Positions 21,401 through 36,586 are shown, counted from the first letter of the stretch. The stretch is DNA of 64,000 nucleotides from Paramacrobiotus metropolitanus (GCF_019649055.1 NW_026570413.1:62001-126000), one strand, 5' to 3'. The notes: generated by a model from the sequence alone, not told the origin. Numbers and translations are program-made.

Positions 21401-23630
21401 AAAAAAAATTTCACCGAAAAAGTTATGGAAAACTTGATTTTCACCGGCATTTTGGATCTCAATAACTACGTGGTGAAACTGCTCCAAAGTCTGCTTTATG
21501 GTTATTCGATGCGCTGAGCACGAATTCTGAAATCGGTTTGCAAAAAAATTTCACCGAAAAAGTTATGGAAAACTTGATTTTCACCGGCATTTTGGATCTC
21601 AATAACTACGTGGTGAAACTGCTCCAAAGTCTGCTTTTAAGGGTTATTCGATGCGCTGAGCACGAATCTCAAAGTCGGTTTGCAAAAAAAATTTCACCGA
21701 AAAAGTTATGGAAAACTTGTATTTTCACCGGCATTTTGGATCTCAATAACTACGTGGTGAAACTGCTCCAAAGTCTGCTTTAAGGGTTATTCGATGCGCT
21801 GAGCACGAATCTGAAATCGGTTTGCAAAAAAAATTTCACCAGAAAAGTTACTGTCAGACGTGTCACATTTTCGCCATGTTGTGAGAACTCAATAACTACG
21901 TGGTGAAACTGCTCCAAAGTCTGCTTTTAAGGGTTATTCGATGCGCTGAGCACGAATTTTAAGTCGGTTTGCAAAAAAATTTCAACGAAAAAGTTATGGA
22001 AAACTTGCATTTTCACCGGCATTTTTGGATCTCAATAACTACGTGGTGAAACAGCTCCAAAGTCTGCTTTTAAGGGTTATTCGATGCGCTGAGCACGAAT
22101 CTGAAATCGGTTTGCAAAAAAATTTCACCAGAAAAAGTTACTGTCAGACGTGTCACATTTTCGCCATGTTGTGAGAACTCAATAACTACGTGGTGAAACT
22201 GCTCCAAAGTCTGCTTTTAAGGGTTATTCGATGCGCTGAGCACGAATTTTAAGTCGGTTTGCAAAAAAAATTTCACCTAAAAAAGTTATGGAAAACTTGA
22301 CTTTTCACCGGCATTTTTGGATCTCAATAACTACGTGGTGAAACTGCTCCAAAGTCTGCTTTTAAGGGTTATTCGATGCGCTGAGCACGAATTTTAAGTC
22401 GGTTTGCAAAAAAAATTTCACCAGAAAAAGTTATGGAAAACTTGCATTTTCACCGGCATTTTTGGATCTCAATAACTACGTGGTGAAACTGCTCCAAAGT
22501 CTGCTTTTAAGGGTTATTCGATGCGCTGAGCACGAATTTTAAGTCGGTTTGCAAAAAAAATTTCACCAGAAAAAGTTACTGTCAGACGTGTCACATTTTC
22601 GCCATGTTGTGAGAACTCAATAACTACGTGGTGAAACTGCTCCAAAGTCTGCTTTTAAGGGTTATTCGATGCGCTGAGCACGAATCTGAAATCGGTTTGC
22701 AAAAAAATTTCACCAGAAAAAGTTATGGAAAACTTGACTTTTCACCGGCATTTTTGGATCTCAATAACTACGTGGTGAAACTGCTCCAAAGTCTGCTTTT
22801 AAGGGTTATTCGATGCGCTGAGCACGAATTTCAAGTCGGTTTGCAAAAAAAATTTCAACGAAAAAGTTATGGAAAACTTGATTTTCACCGGCATTTTGGA
22901 TCTCAATAACTACGTGGTGAAACTGCTCCAAAGTCTGCTTTTAAGGGTTATTCGATGCGCTGAGCACGAATTTGAAGTCGGTTTGCAAAAAAAATTTCAC
23001 CAGAAAAAGTTACTGTCAGACGTGTCACATTTTCGCCATGTTGTGAGAACTCAATAACTACGTGGTGAAACTGCTCCAAAGTCTGCTTTTAAGGGTTATT
23101 CGATGCGCTGAGCACGAATTTCAAGTCGGTTTGCAAAAAAATTTCAACGAAAAAGTTATGGAAAACTTGATTTTCACCGGCATTTTGGATCTCAATAACT
23201 ACGTGGTGAAACTGCTCCAAAGTCTGCTTTTAAGGGTTATTCGATGCGCTGAGCACGAATTCTGAAAGTCGGTTTGCAAAAAAAAATTTCACCAGAAAAG
23301 TTACTGTCAGACGTGTCACATTTTCGCCATGTTGTGAGAACTCAATAACTACGTGGTGAAACTGCTCCAAAGTCTGCTTTTAAGGGTTATTCGATGCGCT
23401 GAGCACGAATTTTAAGTCGGTTTGCAAAAAAAATTTCACCAGAAAAAGTTATGGAAAACTTGACTTTTCACCGGCATTTTGGATCTCAATAACTACGTGG
23501 TGAAACTGCTCCAAAGTCTGCTTTTAAGGGTTATTCGATGCGCTGAGCACGAATTTCAAGTCGGTTTGCAAAAAAATTTCAACGAAAAAGTTATGGAAAA
23601 CTTGCATTTTCACCGGCATTTTTGGATCTC

Positions 23631-23776
23631 AATAACTACGTGGTGAAACTGCTCCAAAGTCTGCTTTTAAGGGTTATTCGATGCGCTGAGCACGAATCTG
23701 AAATCGGTTTGCAAAAAAAATTTCACCAGAAAAAGTTACTGTCAGACGTGTCACATTTTCGCCATACAGAGAACTC
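23631..23776 (+). repeat. A monomer with altered junction
   Basis: The A tail reads CGCCATACAGAGAACTC instead of CGCCATGTTGTGAGAACTC, replacing the GTTGT block. The next core has CTTTAAGGG. No other copy with this junction was noticed. Confidence 0.75.
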
Positions 23777-26229
23777 AATAACTACGTGGTGAAACTGCTC
23801 CAAAGTCTGCTTTAAGGGTTATTCGATGCGCTGAGCACGAATTTTAAGTCGGTTTGCAAAAAAATTTCACCTAAAAAAGTTATGGAAAACTTGACTTTTC
23901 ACCGGCATTTTTGGATCTCAATAACTACGTGGTGAAACTGCTCCAAAGTCTGCTTTTAAGGGTTATTCGATGCGCTGAGCACGAATTTCAAGTCGGTTTG
24001 CAAAAAAAATTTCAACGAAAAAAGTTATGGAAAACTTGACTTTCACCGGCATTTTTGGATCTCAATAACTACGTGGTGAAACTGCTCCAAAGTCTGCTTT
24101 AAGGGTTATTCGATGCGCTGAGCACGAATCTGAAATTGGTTTGCAAAAAAATTTCACCAGAAAAGTTACTGTCAGACGTGTCACATTTTCGCCATGTTGT
24201 GAGAACTCAATAACTACGTGGTGAAACTGCTCCAAAGTCTGCTTTTAAGGGTTATTCGATGCGCTGAGCACGAATTTCAAGTCGGTTTGCAAAAAAATTT
24301 CACCGAAAAAGTTATGGAAAACTTGACTTTTCACCGGCATTTTTGGATCTCAATAACTACGTGGTGAAACTGCTCCAAAGTCTGCTTTTAAGGGTTATTC
24401 GATGCGCTGAGCACGAATCTGAAATCGGTTTGCAAAAAAATTTCACCAGAAAAAGTTACTGTCAGACGTGTCACATTTTCGCCATGTTGTGAGAACTCAA
24501 TAACTACGTGGTGAAACTGCTCCAAAGTCTGCTTTTAAGGGTTATTCGATGCGCTGAGCACGAATTTTAAGTCGGTTTGCAAAAAAATTTCACCGAAAAA
24601 GTTATGGAAAACTTGCATTTTCACCGGCATTTTGGATCTCAATAACTACGTGGTGAAACTGCTCCAAAGTCTGCTTTTAAGGGTTATTCGATGCGCTGAG
24701 CACGAATTCTGAAAGTCGGTTTGCAAAAAAAATTTCACCAGAAAAAGTTACTGTCAGACGTGTCACATTTTCGCCATGTTGTGAGAACTCAATAACTACG
24801 TGGTGAAACTGCTCCAAAGTCTGCTTTTAAGGGTTATTCGATGCGCTGAGCACGAATTTCAAGTCGGTTTGCAAAAAAAATTTCACCAGAAAAAGTTATG
24901 GAAAACTTGACTTTCACCGGCATTTTGGATCTCAATAACTACGTGGTGAAACTGCTCCAAAGTCTGCTTTTAAGGGTTATTCGATGCGCTGAGCACGAAT
25001 TTCAAGTCGGTTTGCAAAAAAATTTCACCGAAAAAGTTATGGAAAACTTGACTTTTCACCGGCATTTTTGGATCTCAATAACTACGTGGTGAAACTGCTC
25101 CAAAGTCTGCTTTTAAGGGTTATTCGATGCGCTGAGCACGAATTTGAAAGTCGGTTTGCAAAAAAATTTCACCAGAAAAAGTTACTGTCAGACGTGTCAC
25201 ATTTTCGCCATGTTGTGAGAACTCAATAACTACGTGGTGAAACTGCTCCAAAGTCTGCTTTTAAGGGTTATTCGATGCGCTGAGCACGAATTTCAAGTCG
25301 GTTTGCAAAAAAATTTCACCGAAAAAGTTATGGAAAACTTGACTTTCACCGGCATTTTGGATCTCAATAACTACGTGGTGAAACTGCTCCAAAGTCTGCT
25401 TTTAAGGGTTATTCGATGCGCTGAGCACGAATTTCAAGTCGGTTTGCAAAAAAATTTCACCGAAAAAGTTATGGAAAACTTGACTTTCACCGGCATTTTG
25501 GATCTCAATAACTACGTGGTGAAACTGCTCCAAAGTCTGCTTTTAAGGGTTATTCGATGCGCTGAGCACGAATTTTAAGTCGGTTTGCAAAAAAATTTCA
25601 ACGAAAAAGTTATGGAAAACTTGACTTTTCACCGGCATTTTTGATCTCAATAACTACGTGGTGAAACTGCTCCAAAGTCTGCTTTTAAGGGTTATTCGAT
25701 GCGCTGAGCACGAATTTCAAGTCGGTTTGCAAAAAAATTTCACCAGAAAAAGTTATGGAAAACTTGATTTTCACCGGCATTTTGGATCTCAATAACTACG
25801 TGGTGAAACTGCTCCAAAGTCTGCTTTTAAGGGTTATTCGATGCGCTGAGCACGAATTCTGAAAGTCGGTTTGCAAAAAAATTTCACCAGAAAAAGTTAC
25901 TGTCAGACGTGTCACATTTTCGCCATGTTGTGAGAACTCAATAACTACGTGGTGAAACTGCTCCAAAGTCTGCTTTAAGGGTTATTCGATGCGCTGAGCA
26001 CGAATCTCAAGTCGGTTTGCAAAAAAATTTCACCAGAAAAAGTTATGGAAAACTTGACTTTTCACCGGCATTTTGGATCTCAATAACTACGTGGTGAAAC
26101 TGCTCCAAAGTCTGCTTTTAAGGGTTATTCGATGCGCTGAGCACGAATCTGAAAGTCGGTTTGCAAAAAAATTTCACCAGAAAAAGTTACTGTCAGACGT
26201 GTCACATTTTCGCCATGTTGTGAGAACTC

Positions 26230-26375
26230 AATAACTACGTGGTGAAACTGCTCCAAAGTCTGCTTTTAAGGGTTATTCGATGCGCTGAGCACGAATTTCA
26301 AGTCGGTTTGCAAAAAAAATTTCACCGAAAAAGTTATGGAAAACGTCACATTTTCACCGGCATTTTTGAGATCTC
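26230..26375 (+). repeat. Chimeric B monomer with an A-like insert
   Basis: After GTTATGGAAAAC the tail reads GTCACATTTTCACCGGC, combining the A word GTCACATTTTC with the B word CACCGGC, and ends TTTTTGAGATCTC. This suggests a short conversion tract from an A monomer into a B monomer. Confidence 0.75.
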
Positions 26376-29300
26376 AATAACTACGTGGTGAAACTGCTCC
26401 AAAGTCTGCTTTTAAGGGTTATTCGATGCGCTGAGCACGAATCTGAAATCGGTTTGCAAAAAAAATTTCACCAGAAAAGTTACTGTCAGACGTGTCACAT
26501 TTTCGCCATGTTGTGAGAACTCAATAACTACGTGGTGAAACTGCTCCAAAGTCTGCTTTAAGGGTTATTCGATGCGCTGAGCACGAATTTCAAGTCGGTT
26601 TGCAAAAAAAATTTCACCGAAAAAAGTTATGGAAAACTTGTATTTTCACCGGCATTTTTGGATCTCAATAACTACGTGGTGAAACTGCTCCAAAGTCTGC
26701 TTTAAGGGTTATTCGATGCGCTGAGCACGAATCTGAAATCGGTTTGCAAAAAAATTTCACCAGAAAAGTTACTGTCAGACGTGTCACATTTTCGCCATGT
26801 TGTGAGAACTCAATAACTACGTGGTGAAACTGCTCCAAAGTCTGCTTTTAAGGGTTATCTGATGCGCTGAGCACGAATTTCAAGTCGGTTTGCAAAAAAA
26901 TTTCACCGAAAAAGTTATGGAAAACTTGATTTTCACCGGCATTTTTGGATCTCAATAACTACGTGGTGAAACTGCTCCAAAGTCTGCTTTTAAGGGTTAT
27001 TCGATGCGCTGAGCACGAATCTGAAATCGGTTTGCAAAAAAAATTTCACCAGAAAAAGTTACTGTCAGACGTGTCACATTTTCGCCATGTTGTGAGAACT
27101 CAATAACTACGTGGTGAAACTGCTCCAAAGTCTGCTTTTAAGGGTTATTCGATGCGCTGAGCACGAATCTCAAGTCGGTTTGCAAAAAAATTTCACCAGA
27201 AAAAGTTACTGTCAGACGTGTCACATTTTCGCCATGTTGTGAGAACTCAATAACTACGTGGTGAAACTGCTCCAAAGTCTGCTTTTAAGGGTTATTCGAT
27301 GCGCTGAGCACGAATTTCAAGTCGGTTTGCAAAAAAAAATTTCACCAGAAAAAGTTATGGAAAACTTGACTTTTCACCGGCATTTTGATCTCAATAACTA
27401 CGTGGTGAAACTGCTCCAAAGTCTGCTTTTAAGGGTTATTCGATGCGCTGAGCACGAATTCTGAAAGTCGGTTTGCAAAAAAATTTCACCAGAAAAAGTT
27501 ACTGTCAGACGTGTCACATTTTCGCCATGTTGTGAGAACTCAATAACTACGTGGTGAAACTGCTCCAAAGTCTGCTTTTAAGGGTTATTCGATGCGCTGA
27601 GCACGAATTTCAAGTCGGTTTGCAAAAAAAATTTCACCGAAAAAGTTATGGAAAACTTGCATTTTCACCGGCATTTTTGGATCTCAATAACTACGTGGTG
27701 AAACTGCTCCAAAGTCTGCTTTTATGGTTATTCGATGCGCTGAGCACGAATTCTGAAAGTCGGTTTGCAAAAAAAATTTCACCAGAAAAAGTTACTGTCA
27801 GACGTGTCACATTTTCGCCATGTTGTCAGAACCTCAATAACTACGTGGTGAAACTGCTCCAAAGTCTGCTTTTAAGGGTTATTCGATGCGCTGAGCACGA
27901 ATTTGAAGTCGGTTTGCAAAAAAAAATTTCACCAGAAAAGTTACTGTCAGACGTGTCACATTTTCGCCATGTTGTGAGAACTCAATAACTACGTGGTGAA
28001 ACTGCTCCAAAGTCTGCTTTTAAGGGTTATTCGATGCGCTGAGCACGAATTTTAAAGTCGGTTTGCAAAAAAAATTTCACCAGAAAAAAGTTATGGAAAA
28101 CTTGACTTTTCACCGGCATTTTTGGATCTCAATAACTACGTGGTGAAACTGCTCCAAAGTCTGCTTTTAAGGGTTATTCGATGCGCTGAGCACGAATCTG
28201 AAAGTCGGTTTGCAAAAAAATTTCACCAGAAAAAGTTACTGTCAGACGTGTCACATTTTCGCCATGTTGTGAGAACTCAATAACTACGTGGTGAAACTGC
28301 TCCAAAGTCTGCTTTTAAGGGTTATTCGATGCGCTGAGCACGAATTTTAAGTCGGTTTGCAAAAAAATTTCACCGAAAAAGTTATGGAAAACTTGACTTT
28401 TCACCGGCATTTTTGGATCTCAATAACTACGTGGTGAAACTGCTCCAAAGTCTGCTTTTAAGGGTTATTCGATGCGCTGAGCACGAATTCTGAAAGTCGG
28501 TTTGCAAAAAAAATTTCACCGAAAAAGTTATGGAAAACTTGATTTTCACCGGCATTTTGGATCTCAATAACTACGTGGTGAAACTGCTCCAAAGTCTGCT
28601 TTTAAGGGTTATTCGATGCGCTGAGCACGAATTTTAAGTCGGTTTGCAAAAAAAATTTCAACGAAAAAGTTATGGAAAACTTGATTTTCACCGGCATTTT
28701 GGATCTCAATAACTACGTGGTGAAACTGCTCCAAAGTCTGCTTTTAAGGGTTATTCGATGCGCTGAGCACGAATTTCAAGTCGGTTTGCAAAAAAATTTC
28801 ACCGAAAAAGTTATGGAAAACTTGATTTTCACCGGCATTTTGGATCTCAATAACTACGTGGTGAAACAGCTCCAAAGTCTGCTTTTAAGGGTTATTCGAT
28901 GCGCTGAGCACGAATCTGAAATCGGTTTGCAAAAAAAATTTCACCAGAAAAGTTACTGTCAGACGTGTCACATTTTCGCCATGTTGTGAGAACTCAATAA
29001 CTACGTGGTGAAACTGCTCCAAAGTCTGCTTTTAAGGGTTATTCGATGCGCTGAGCACGAATTTTAAGTCGGTTTGCAAAAAAAATTTCACCTAAAAAAG
29101 TTATGGAAAACTTGACTTTTCACCGGCATTTTTGGATCTCAATAACTACGTGGTGAAACTGCTCCAAAGTCTGCTTTTAAGGGTTATTCGATGCGCTGAG
29201 CACGAATCTGAAATTGGTTTGCAAAAAAATTTCACCAGAAAAAGTTACTGTCAGACGTGTCACATTTTCGCCATGTTGTGAGAACTCAATAACTACGTGG

Positions 29301-29431
29301 TGAAACTGCTCCAAAGTCTGCTTTTAAGGGTTATTCGATGCGCTGAGCACGAATTTCAAGTCGGTTTGCAAAAAAAATTTCACCAGAAAAAGTTATGGAA
29401 AACTTGACTTTTCACCGGCATTTTGGATCTC

Positions 29432-29578
29432 AATAACTACGTGGTGAAACTGCTCCAAAGTCTGTTTTAAGGGTTATTCGATGCGCTGAGCACGAATTTC
29501 AAGTCGGTTTGCAAAAAAAATTTCAACGAAAAAAAAGTTATGGAAAAAACTTCATTTTCACCGGCATTTTTGGATCTC
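29432..29578 (+). repeat. B monomer with expanded A-runs
   Basis: Two runs are longer than usual (ACG followed by eight A, and GG followed by six A), and the core has GTCTGTTTTAAGGG, lacking one C. The total stays near 147 bp. Replication slippage or sequencing error in homopolymers could explain it. Confidence 0.7.
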
Positions 29579-32500
29579 AATAACTACGTGGTGAAACTGC
29601 TCCAAAGTCTGCTTTAAGGGTTATTCGATGCGCTGAGCACGAATTTCAAGTCGGTTTGCAAAAAAAATTTCACCGAAAAAGTTATGGAAAACTTGACTTT
29701 TCACCGGCATTTTGATCTCAATAACTACGTGGTGAAACTGCTCCAAAGTCTGCTTTTAAGGGTTATTCGATGCGCTGAGCACGAATTTTAAGTCGGTTTG
29801 CAAAAAAATTTCAACGAAAAAAGTTATGGAAAACTTCAGACTTTTCACCGGCATTTTGGATCTCAATAACTACGTGGTGAAACTGCTCCAAAGTCTGCTT
29901 TTAAGGGTTATTCGATGCGCTGAGCACGAATCTGAAAGTCGGTTTGCAAAAAAATTTCACCAGAAAAAGTTACTGTCAGACGTGTCACATTTTCGCCATG
30001 TTGTGAGAACTCAATAACTACGTGGTGAAACTGCTCCAAAGTCTGCTTTTAAGGGTTATTCGATGCGCTGAGCACGAATTTCAAGTCGGTTTGCAAAAAA
30101 AATTTCACCAGAAAAAGTTATGGAAAACTTGACTTTTCACCGGCATTTTGGATCTCAATAACTACGTGGTGAAACTGCTCCAAAGTCTGCTTTTAAGGGT
30201 TATTCGATGCGCTGAGCACGAATCTGAAAGTCGGTTTGCAAAAAAATTTCACCAGAAAAAGTTACTGTCAGACGTGTCACATTTTCGCCATGTTGTGAGA
30301 ACTCAATAACTACGTGGTGAAACTGCTCCAAAGTCTGCTTTTAAGGGTTATTCGATGCGCTGAGCACGAATTCTGAAAGTCGGTTTGCAAAAAAAATTTC
30401 ACCAGAAAAAAGTTATGTCAGACGTGTCACATTTTCGCCATGTTGTGATCTCAATAACTACGTGGTGAAACTGCTCCAAAGTCTGCTTTTAAGGGTTATT
30501 CGATGCGCTGAGCACGAATTCTGAAAGTCGGTTTGCAAAAAAATTTCACCAGAAAAAGTTACTGTCAGACGTGTCACATTTTCGCCATGTTGTGAGAACT
30601 CAATAACTACGTGGTGAAACTGCTCCAAAGTCTGCTTTTAAGGGTTATTCGATGCGCTGAGCACGAATTTCAAGTCGGTTTGCAAAAAAATTTCACCAGA
30701 AAAAAGTTATGGAAAACTTGACTTTCACCGGCATTTTTGGATCTCAATAACTACGTGGTGAAACTGCTCCAAAGTCTGCTTTTAAGGGTTATTCGATGCG
30801 CTGAGCACGAATCTGAAATCGGTTTGCAAAAAAATTTCACCAGAAAAAGTTACTGTCAGACGTGTCACATTTTCGCCATGTTGTGAGAACTCAATAACTA
30901 CGTGGTGAAACTGCTCCAAAGTCTGCTTTTAAGGGTTATTCGATGCGCTGAGCACGAATTTTAAGTCGGTTTGCAAAAAAATTTCACCGAAAAAAGTTAT
31001 GGAAAACTTGACTTTTCACCGGCATTTTTGGATCTCAATAACTACGTGGTGAAACTGCTCCAAAGTCTGCTTTTAAGGGTTATTCGATGCGCTGAGCACG
31101 AATCTGAAATCGGTTTGCAAAAAAAATTTCACCAGAAAAAGTTACTGTCAGACGTGTCACATTTTCGCCATGTTGTGAGAACTCAATAACTACGTGGTGA
31201 AACTGCTCCAAAGTCTGCTTTTAAGGGTTATTCGATGCGCTGAGCACGAATTTTAAGTCGGTTTGCAAAAAAAATTTCACCAGAAAAAGTTACTGTCAGA
31301 CGTGTCACATTTTCGCCATGTTGTGAGAACTCAATAACTACGTGGTGAAACTGCTCCAAAGTCTGCTTTTAAGGGTTATTCGATGCGCTGAGCACGAATT
31401 TTAAGTCGGTTTGCAAAAAAAATTTCACCGAAAAAAGTTATGGAAAACTTGACTTTTCACCGGCATTTTTGGATCTCAATAACTACGTGGTGAAACTGCT
31501 CCAAAGTCTGCTTTTAAAGGGTTATTCGATGCGCTGAGCACGAATCTGAAATCGGTTTGCAAAAAAAATTTCACCAGAAAAAGTTACTGTCAGACGTGTC
31601 ACATTTTCGCCATGTTGTGAGAACTCAATAACTACGTGGTGAAACTGCTCCAAAGTCTGCTTTTATGGTTATTCGATGCGCTGAGCACGAATTTCAAGTC
31701 GGTTTGCAAAAAAAATTTCAACGAAAAAAGTTATGGAAAACTTGCATTTTCACCGGCATTTTTGGATCTCAATAACTACGTGGTGAAACTGCTCCAAAGT
31801 CTGCTTTTAAGGGTTATTCGATGCGCTGAGCACGAATCTGAAAGTCGGTTTGCAAAAAAATTTCACCAGAAAAAGTTACTGTCAGACGTGTCACATTTTC
31901 GCCATGTTGTGAGAACTCAATAACTACGTGGTGAAACTGCTCCAAAGTCTGCTTTTAAGGGTTATTCGATGCGCTGAGCACGAATTTTAAAGTCGGTTTG
32001 CAAAAAAATTTCACCAGAAAAAGTTATCAGACGTGTCACATTTTCGCCATGTTGAGAACTCAATAACTACGTGGTGAAACTGCTCCAAAGTCTGCTTTTA
32101 AGGGTTATTCGATGCGCTGAGCACGAATTTGAAAGTCGGTTTGCAAAAAAAATTTCACCGAAAAAGTTATGGAAAACTTGATTTTCACCGGCATTTTGGA
32201 TCTCAATAACTACGTGGTGAAACTGCTCCAAAGTCTGCTTTAAGGGTTATTCGATGCGCTGAGCACGAATCTGAAAGTCGGTTTGCAAAAAAATTTCACC
32301 AGAAAAAGTTACTGTCAGACGTGTCACATTTTCGCCATGTTGTGATCTCAATAACTACGTGGTGAAACTGCTCCAAAGTCTGCTTTTAAGGGTTATTCGA
32401 TGCGCTGAGCACGAATTTCAAGTCGGTTTGCAAAAAAATTTCACCGAAAAAGTTATGGAAACTTGATTTTCACCGGCATTTTTGGATCTCAATAACTACG

Positions 32501-35500
32501 TGGTGAAACTGCTCCAAAGTCTGCTTTAAGGGTTATTCGATGCGCTGAGCACGAATCTGAAATCGGTTTGCAAAAAAAATTTCACCAGAAAAGTTACTGT
32601 CAGACGTGTCACATTTTCGCCATGTTGTGAGAACTCAATAACTACGTGGTGAAACTGCTCCAAAGTCTGCTTTTAAGGGTTATTCGATGCGCTGAGCACG
32701 AATTTCAAGTCGGTTTGCAAAAAAAATTTCACCGAAAAAGTTATGGAAAACTTGACATTTTCACCGGCATTTTTGGATCTCAATAACTACGTGGTGAAAC
32801 TGCTCCAAAGTCTGCTTTTATGGTTATTCGATGCGCTGAGCACGAATCTGAAATCGGTTTGCAAAAAAAATTTCACCAGAAAAAGTTACTGTCAGACGTG
32901 TCACATTTTCGCCATGTTGTGAGAACTCAATAACTACGTGGTGAAACTGCTCCAAAGTCTGCTTTTAAGGGTTATTCGATGCGCTGAGCACGAATTTCAA
33001 GTCGGTTTGCAAAAAAATTTCACCGAAAAAGTTATGGAAAACTTGATTTTCACCGGCATTTTTGGATCTCAATAACTACGTGGTGAAACTGCTCCAAAGT
33101 CTGCTTTTAAGGGTTATTCGATGCGCTGAGCACGAATTCTGAAAGTCGGTTTGCAAAAAAATTTCACCAGAAAAAAGTTACTGTCAGACGTGTCACATTT
33201 TCGCCATGTTGTGAGAACTCAATAACTACGTGGTGAAACTGCTCCAAAGTCTGCTTTTAAGGGTTATTCGATGCGCTGAGCACGAATTTCAAGTCGGTTT
33301 GCAAAAAAAATTTCACCGAAAAAGTTATGGAAAACTTGACTTTTCACCGGCATTTTGGATCTCAATAACTACGTGGTGAAACTGCTCCAAAGTCTGCTTT
33401 TAAGGGTTATTCGATGCGCTGAGCACGAATCTGAAATCGGTTTGCAAAAAAATTTCACCAGAAAAAGTTACTGTCAGACGTGTCACATTTTCGCCATGTT
33501 GTGAGAACTCAATAACTACGTGGTGAAACTGCTCCAAAGTCTGCTTTTAAGGGTTATTCGATGCGCTGAGCACGAATTTTAAGTCGGTTTGCAAAAAAAT
33601 TTCACCGAAAAAAGTTATGGAAAACTTGACTTTTCACCGGCATTTTTGGATCTCAATAACTACGTGGTGAAACTGCTCCAAAGTCTGCTTTTAAGGGTTA
33701 TTCGATGCGCTGAGCACGAATCTGAAAGTCGGTTTGCAAAAAAAATTTCACCAGAAAAAGTTATGGAAAACTTGATTTTCACCGGCATTTTGATCTCAAT
33801 AACTACGTGGTGAAACTGCTCCAAAGTCTGCTTTTAAGGGTTATTCGATGCGCTGAGCACGAATTTTGAAAGTCGGTTTGCAAAAAAATTTCACCAGAAA
33901 AAGTTACTGTCAGACGTGTCACATTTTCGCCATGTTGTAGATCTCAATAACTACGTGGTGAAACTGCTCCAAAGTCTGCTTTTAAGGGTTATTCGATGCG
34001 CTGAGCACGAATTTCAAGTCGGTTTGCAAAAAAATTTCACCGAAAAAGTTATGGAAAACTTGACTTTTCACCGGCATTTTGGATCTCAATAACTACGTGG
34101 TGAAACTGCTCCAAAGTCTGCTTTTATGGTTATTCGATGCGCTGAGCACGAATCTGAAATCGGTTTGCAAAAAAATTTCACCAGAAAAGTTACTGTCAGA
34201 CGTGTCACATTTTCGCCATGTTGTGAGAACTCAATAACTACGTGGTGAAACTGCTCCAAAGTCTGCTTTTAAGGGTTATTCGATGCGCTGAGCACGAATT
34301 TCAAGTCGGTTTGCAAAAAAAATTTCACCGAAAAAGTTATGGAAAACTTGACTTTTCACCGGCATTTTGGATCTCAATAACTACGTGGTGAAACTGCTCC
34401 AAAGTCTGCTTTTAAGGGTTATTCGATGCGCTGAGCACGAATCTGAAATCGGTTTGCAAAAAAATTTCACCAGAAAAAGTTACTGTCAGACGTGTCACAT
34501 TTTCGCCATGTTGTCAGAACTCAATAACTACGTGGTGAAACTGCTCCAAAGTCTGCTTTTAAGGGTTATTCGATGCGCTGAGCACGAATTTTAAGTCGGT
34601 TTGCAAAAAAATTTCACCGAAAAAGTTATGGAAAACTTGACTTTTCACCGGCATTTTTGGATCTCAATAACTACGTGGTGAAACTGCTCCAAAGTCTGCT
34701 TTAAGGGTTATTCGATGCGCTGAGCACGAATTCTGAAAGTCGGTTTGCAAAAAAAATTTCACCAGAAAAAGTTACTGTCAGACGTCACATTTTCGCCATG
34801 TTGTCAGAACTCAATAACTACGTGGTGAAACTGCTCCAAAGTCTGCTTTTAAGGGTTATTCGATGCGCTGAGCACGAATTTTAAGTCGGTTTGCAAAAAA
34901 ATTTCACCAGAAAAAGTTATGGAAAACTTGACTTTTCACCGGCATTTTTGGATCTCAATAACTACGTGGTGAAACTGCTCCAAAGTCTGCTTTTAAGGGT
35001 TATTCGATGCGCTGAGCACGAATCTCAAGTCGGTTTGCAAAAAAAATTTCACCAGAAAAAGTTATGGAAAACTTGACTTTTCACCGGCATTTTGGATCTC
35101 AATAACTACGTGGTGAAACTGCTCCAAAGTCTGCTTTAAGGGTTATTCGATGCGCTGAGCACGAATTCTGAAAGTCGGTTTGCAAAAAAATTTCACCAGA
35201 AAAAGTTACTGTCAGACGTGTCACATTTTCGCCATGTTTGATCTCAATAACTACGTGGTGAAACTGCTCCAAAGTCTGCTTTTAAGGGTTATTCGATGCG
35301 CTGAGCACGAATTTCAAGTCGGTTTGCAAAAAAATTTCACCAGAAAAAGTTATGGAAAACTTGATTTTCACCGGCATTTTGGATCTCAATAACTACGTGG
35401 TGAAACTGCTCCAAAGTCTGCTTTTAAGGGTTATTCGATGCGCTGAGCACGAATCTGAAAGTCGGTTTGCAAAAAAATTTCACCAGAAAAAGTTACTGTC

Positions 35501-36392
35501 AGACGTCACATTTTCGCCATGTTGTGAGAACTCAATAACTACGTGGTGAAACTGCTCCAAAGTCTGCTTTTAAGGGTTATTCGATGCGCTGAGCACGAAT
35601 CTCACAGTCGGTTTGCAAAAAAAATTTCACCAGAAAAAGTTATGGAAAACTTGACCACCGGCATTTTGGATCTCAATAACTACGTGGTGAAACTGCTCCA
35701 AAGTCTGCTTTTAAGGGTTATTCGATGCGCTGAGCACGAATTTTAAGTCGGTTTGCAAAAAAATTTCACCAGAAAAAGTTATGGAAAACTTGACTTTTCA
35801 CCGGCATTTTTGGATCTCAATAACTACGTGGTGAAACAGCTCCAAAGTCTGCTTTAAGGGTTATTCGATGCGCTGAGCACGAATCTGAAATCGGTTTGCA
35901 AAAAAATTTCACCAGAAAAGTTACTGTCAGACGTCACATTTTCGCCATGTTGTGAGAACTCAATAACTACGTGGTGAAACTGCTCCAAAGTCTGCTTTAA
36001 GGGTTATTCGATGCGCTGAGCACGAATCTCAAGTCGGTTTGCAAAAAAAATTTCACCCAGAAAAAGTTATGGAAAACTTGATTTTCACCGGCATTTTTGG
36101 ATCTCAATAACTACGTGGTGAAACTGCTCCAAAGTCTGCTTTTAAGGGTTATTCGATGCGCTGAGCACGAATCTGAAATCGGTTTGCAAAAAAAATTTCA
36201 CCAGAAAAGTTACTGTCAGACGTCACATTTTCGCCATGTTGTGAGAACTCAATAACTACGTGGTGAAACTGCTCCAAAGTCTGCTTTTAAGGGTTATTCG
36301 ATGCGCTGAGCACGAATTTCAAGTCGGTTTGCAAAAAAAATTTCACCGAAAAAGTTATGGAAAACTTGATTTTCACCGGCATTTTGGATCTC

Positions 36393-36586
36393 AATAACTA
36401 CGTGGTGAAACTGCTCCAAAGTCTGCTTTTAAGGGTTATTCGATGCGCTGAGCACGAATTTTAAGTCGGTTTGCAAAAAAAATTTCACCGAAAAAGTTTG
36501 CTTGAGCACGAATCTGAAATCGGTTTGCAAAAAAATTTCACCAGAAAAGTTACTGTCAGACGTGTCACATTTTCGCCATGGATCTC
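36393..36586 (+). repeat. Deleted dimer (about 194 bp instead of about 290)
   Basis: A B monomer runs normally to ACCGAAAAAGTT and then jumps to TGCTTGAGCACGAATCTG, the end of the next core, losing roughly 95 bp including most of tail B and most of the following core. The A tail that follows ends CGCCATGGATCTC, an A/B hybrid ending. This breaks both the dimer register and the core spacing. Confidence 0.85.
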
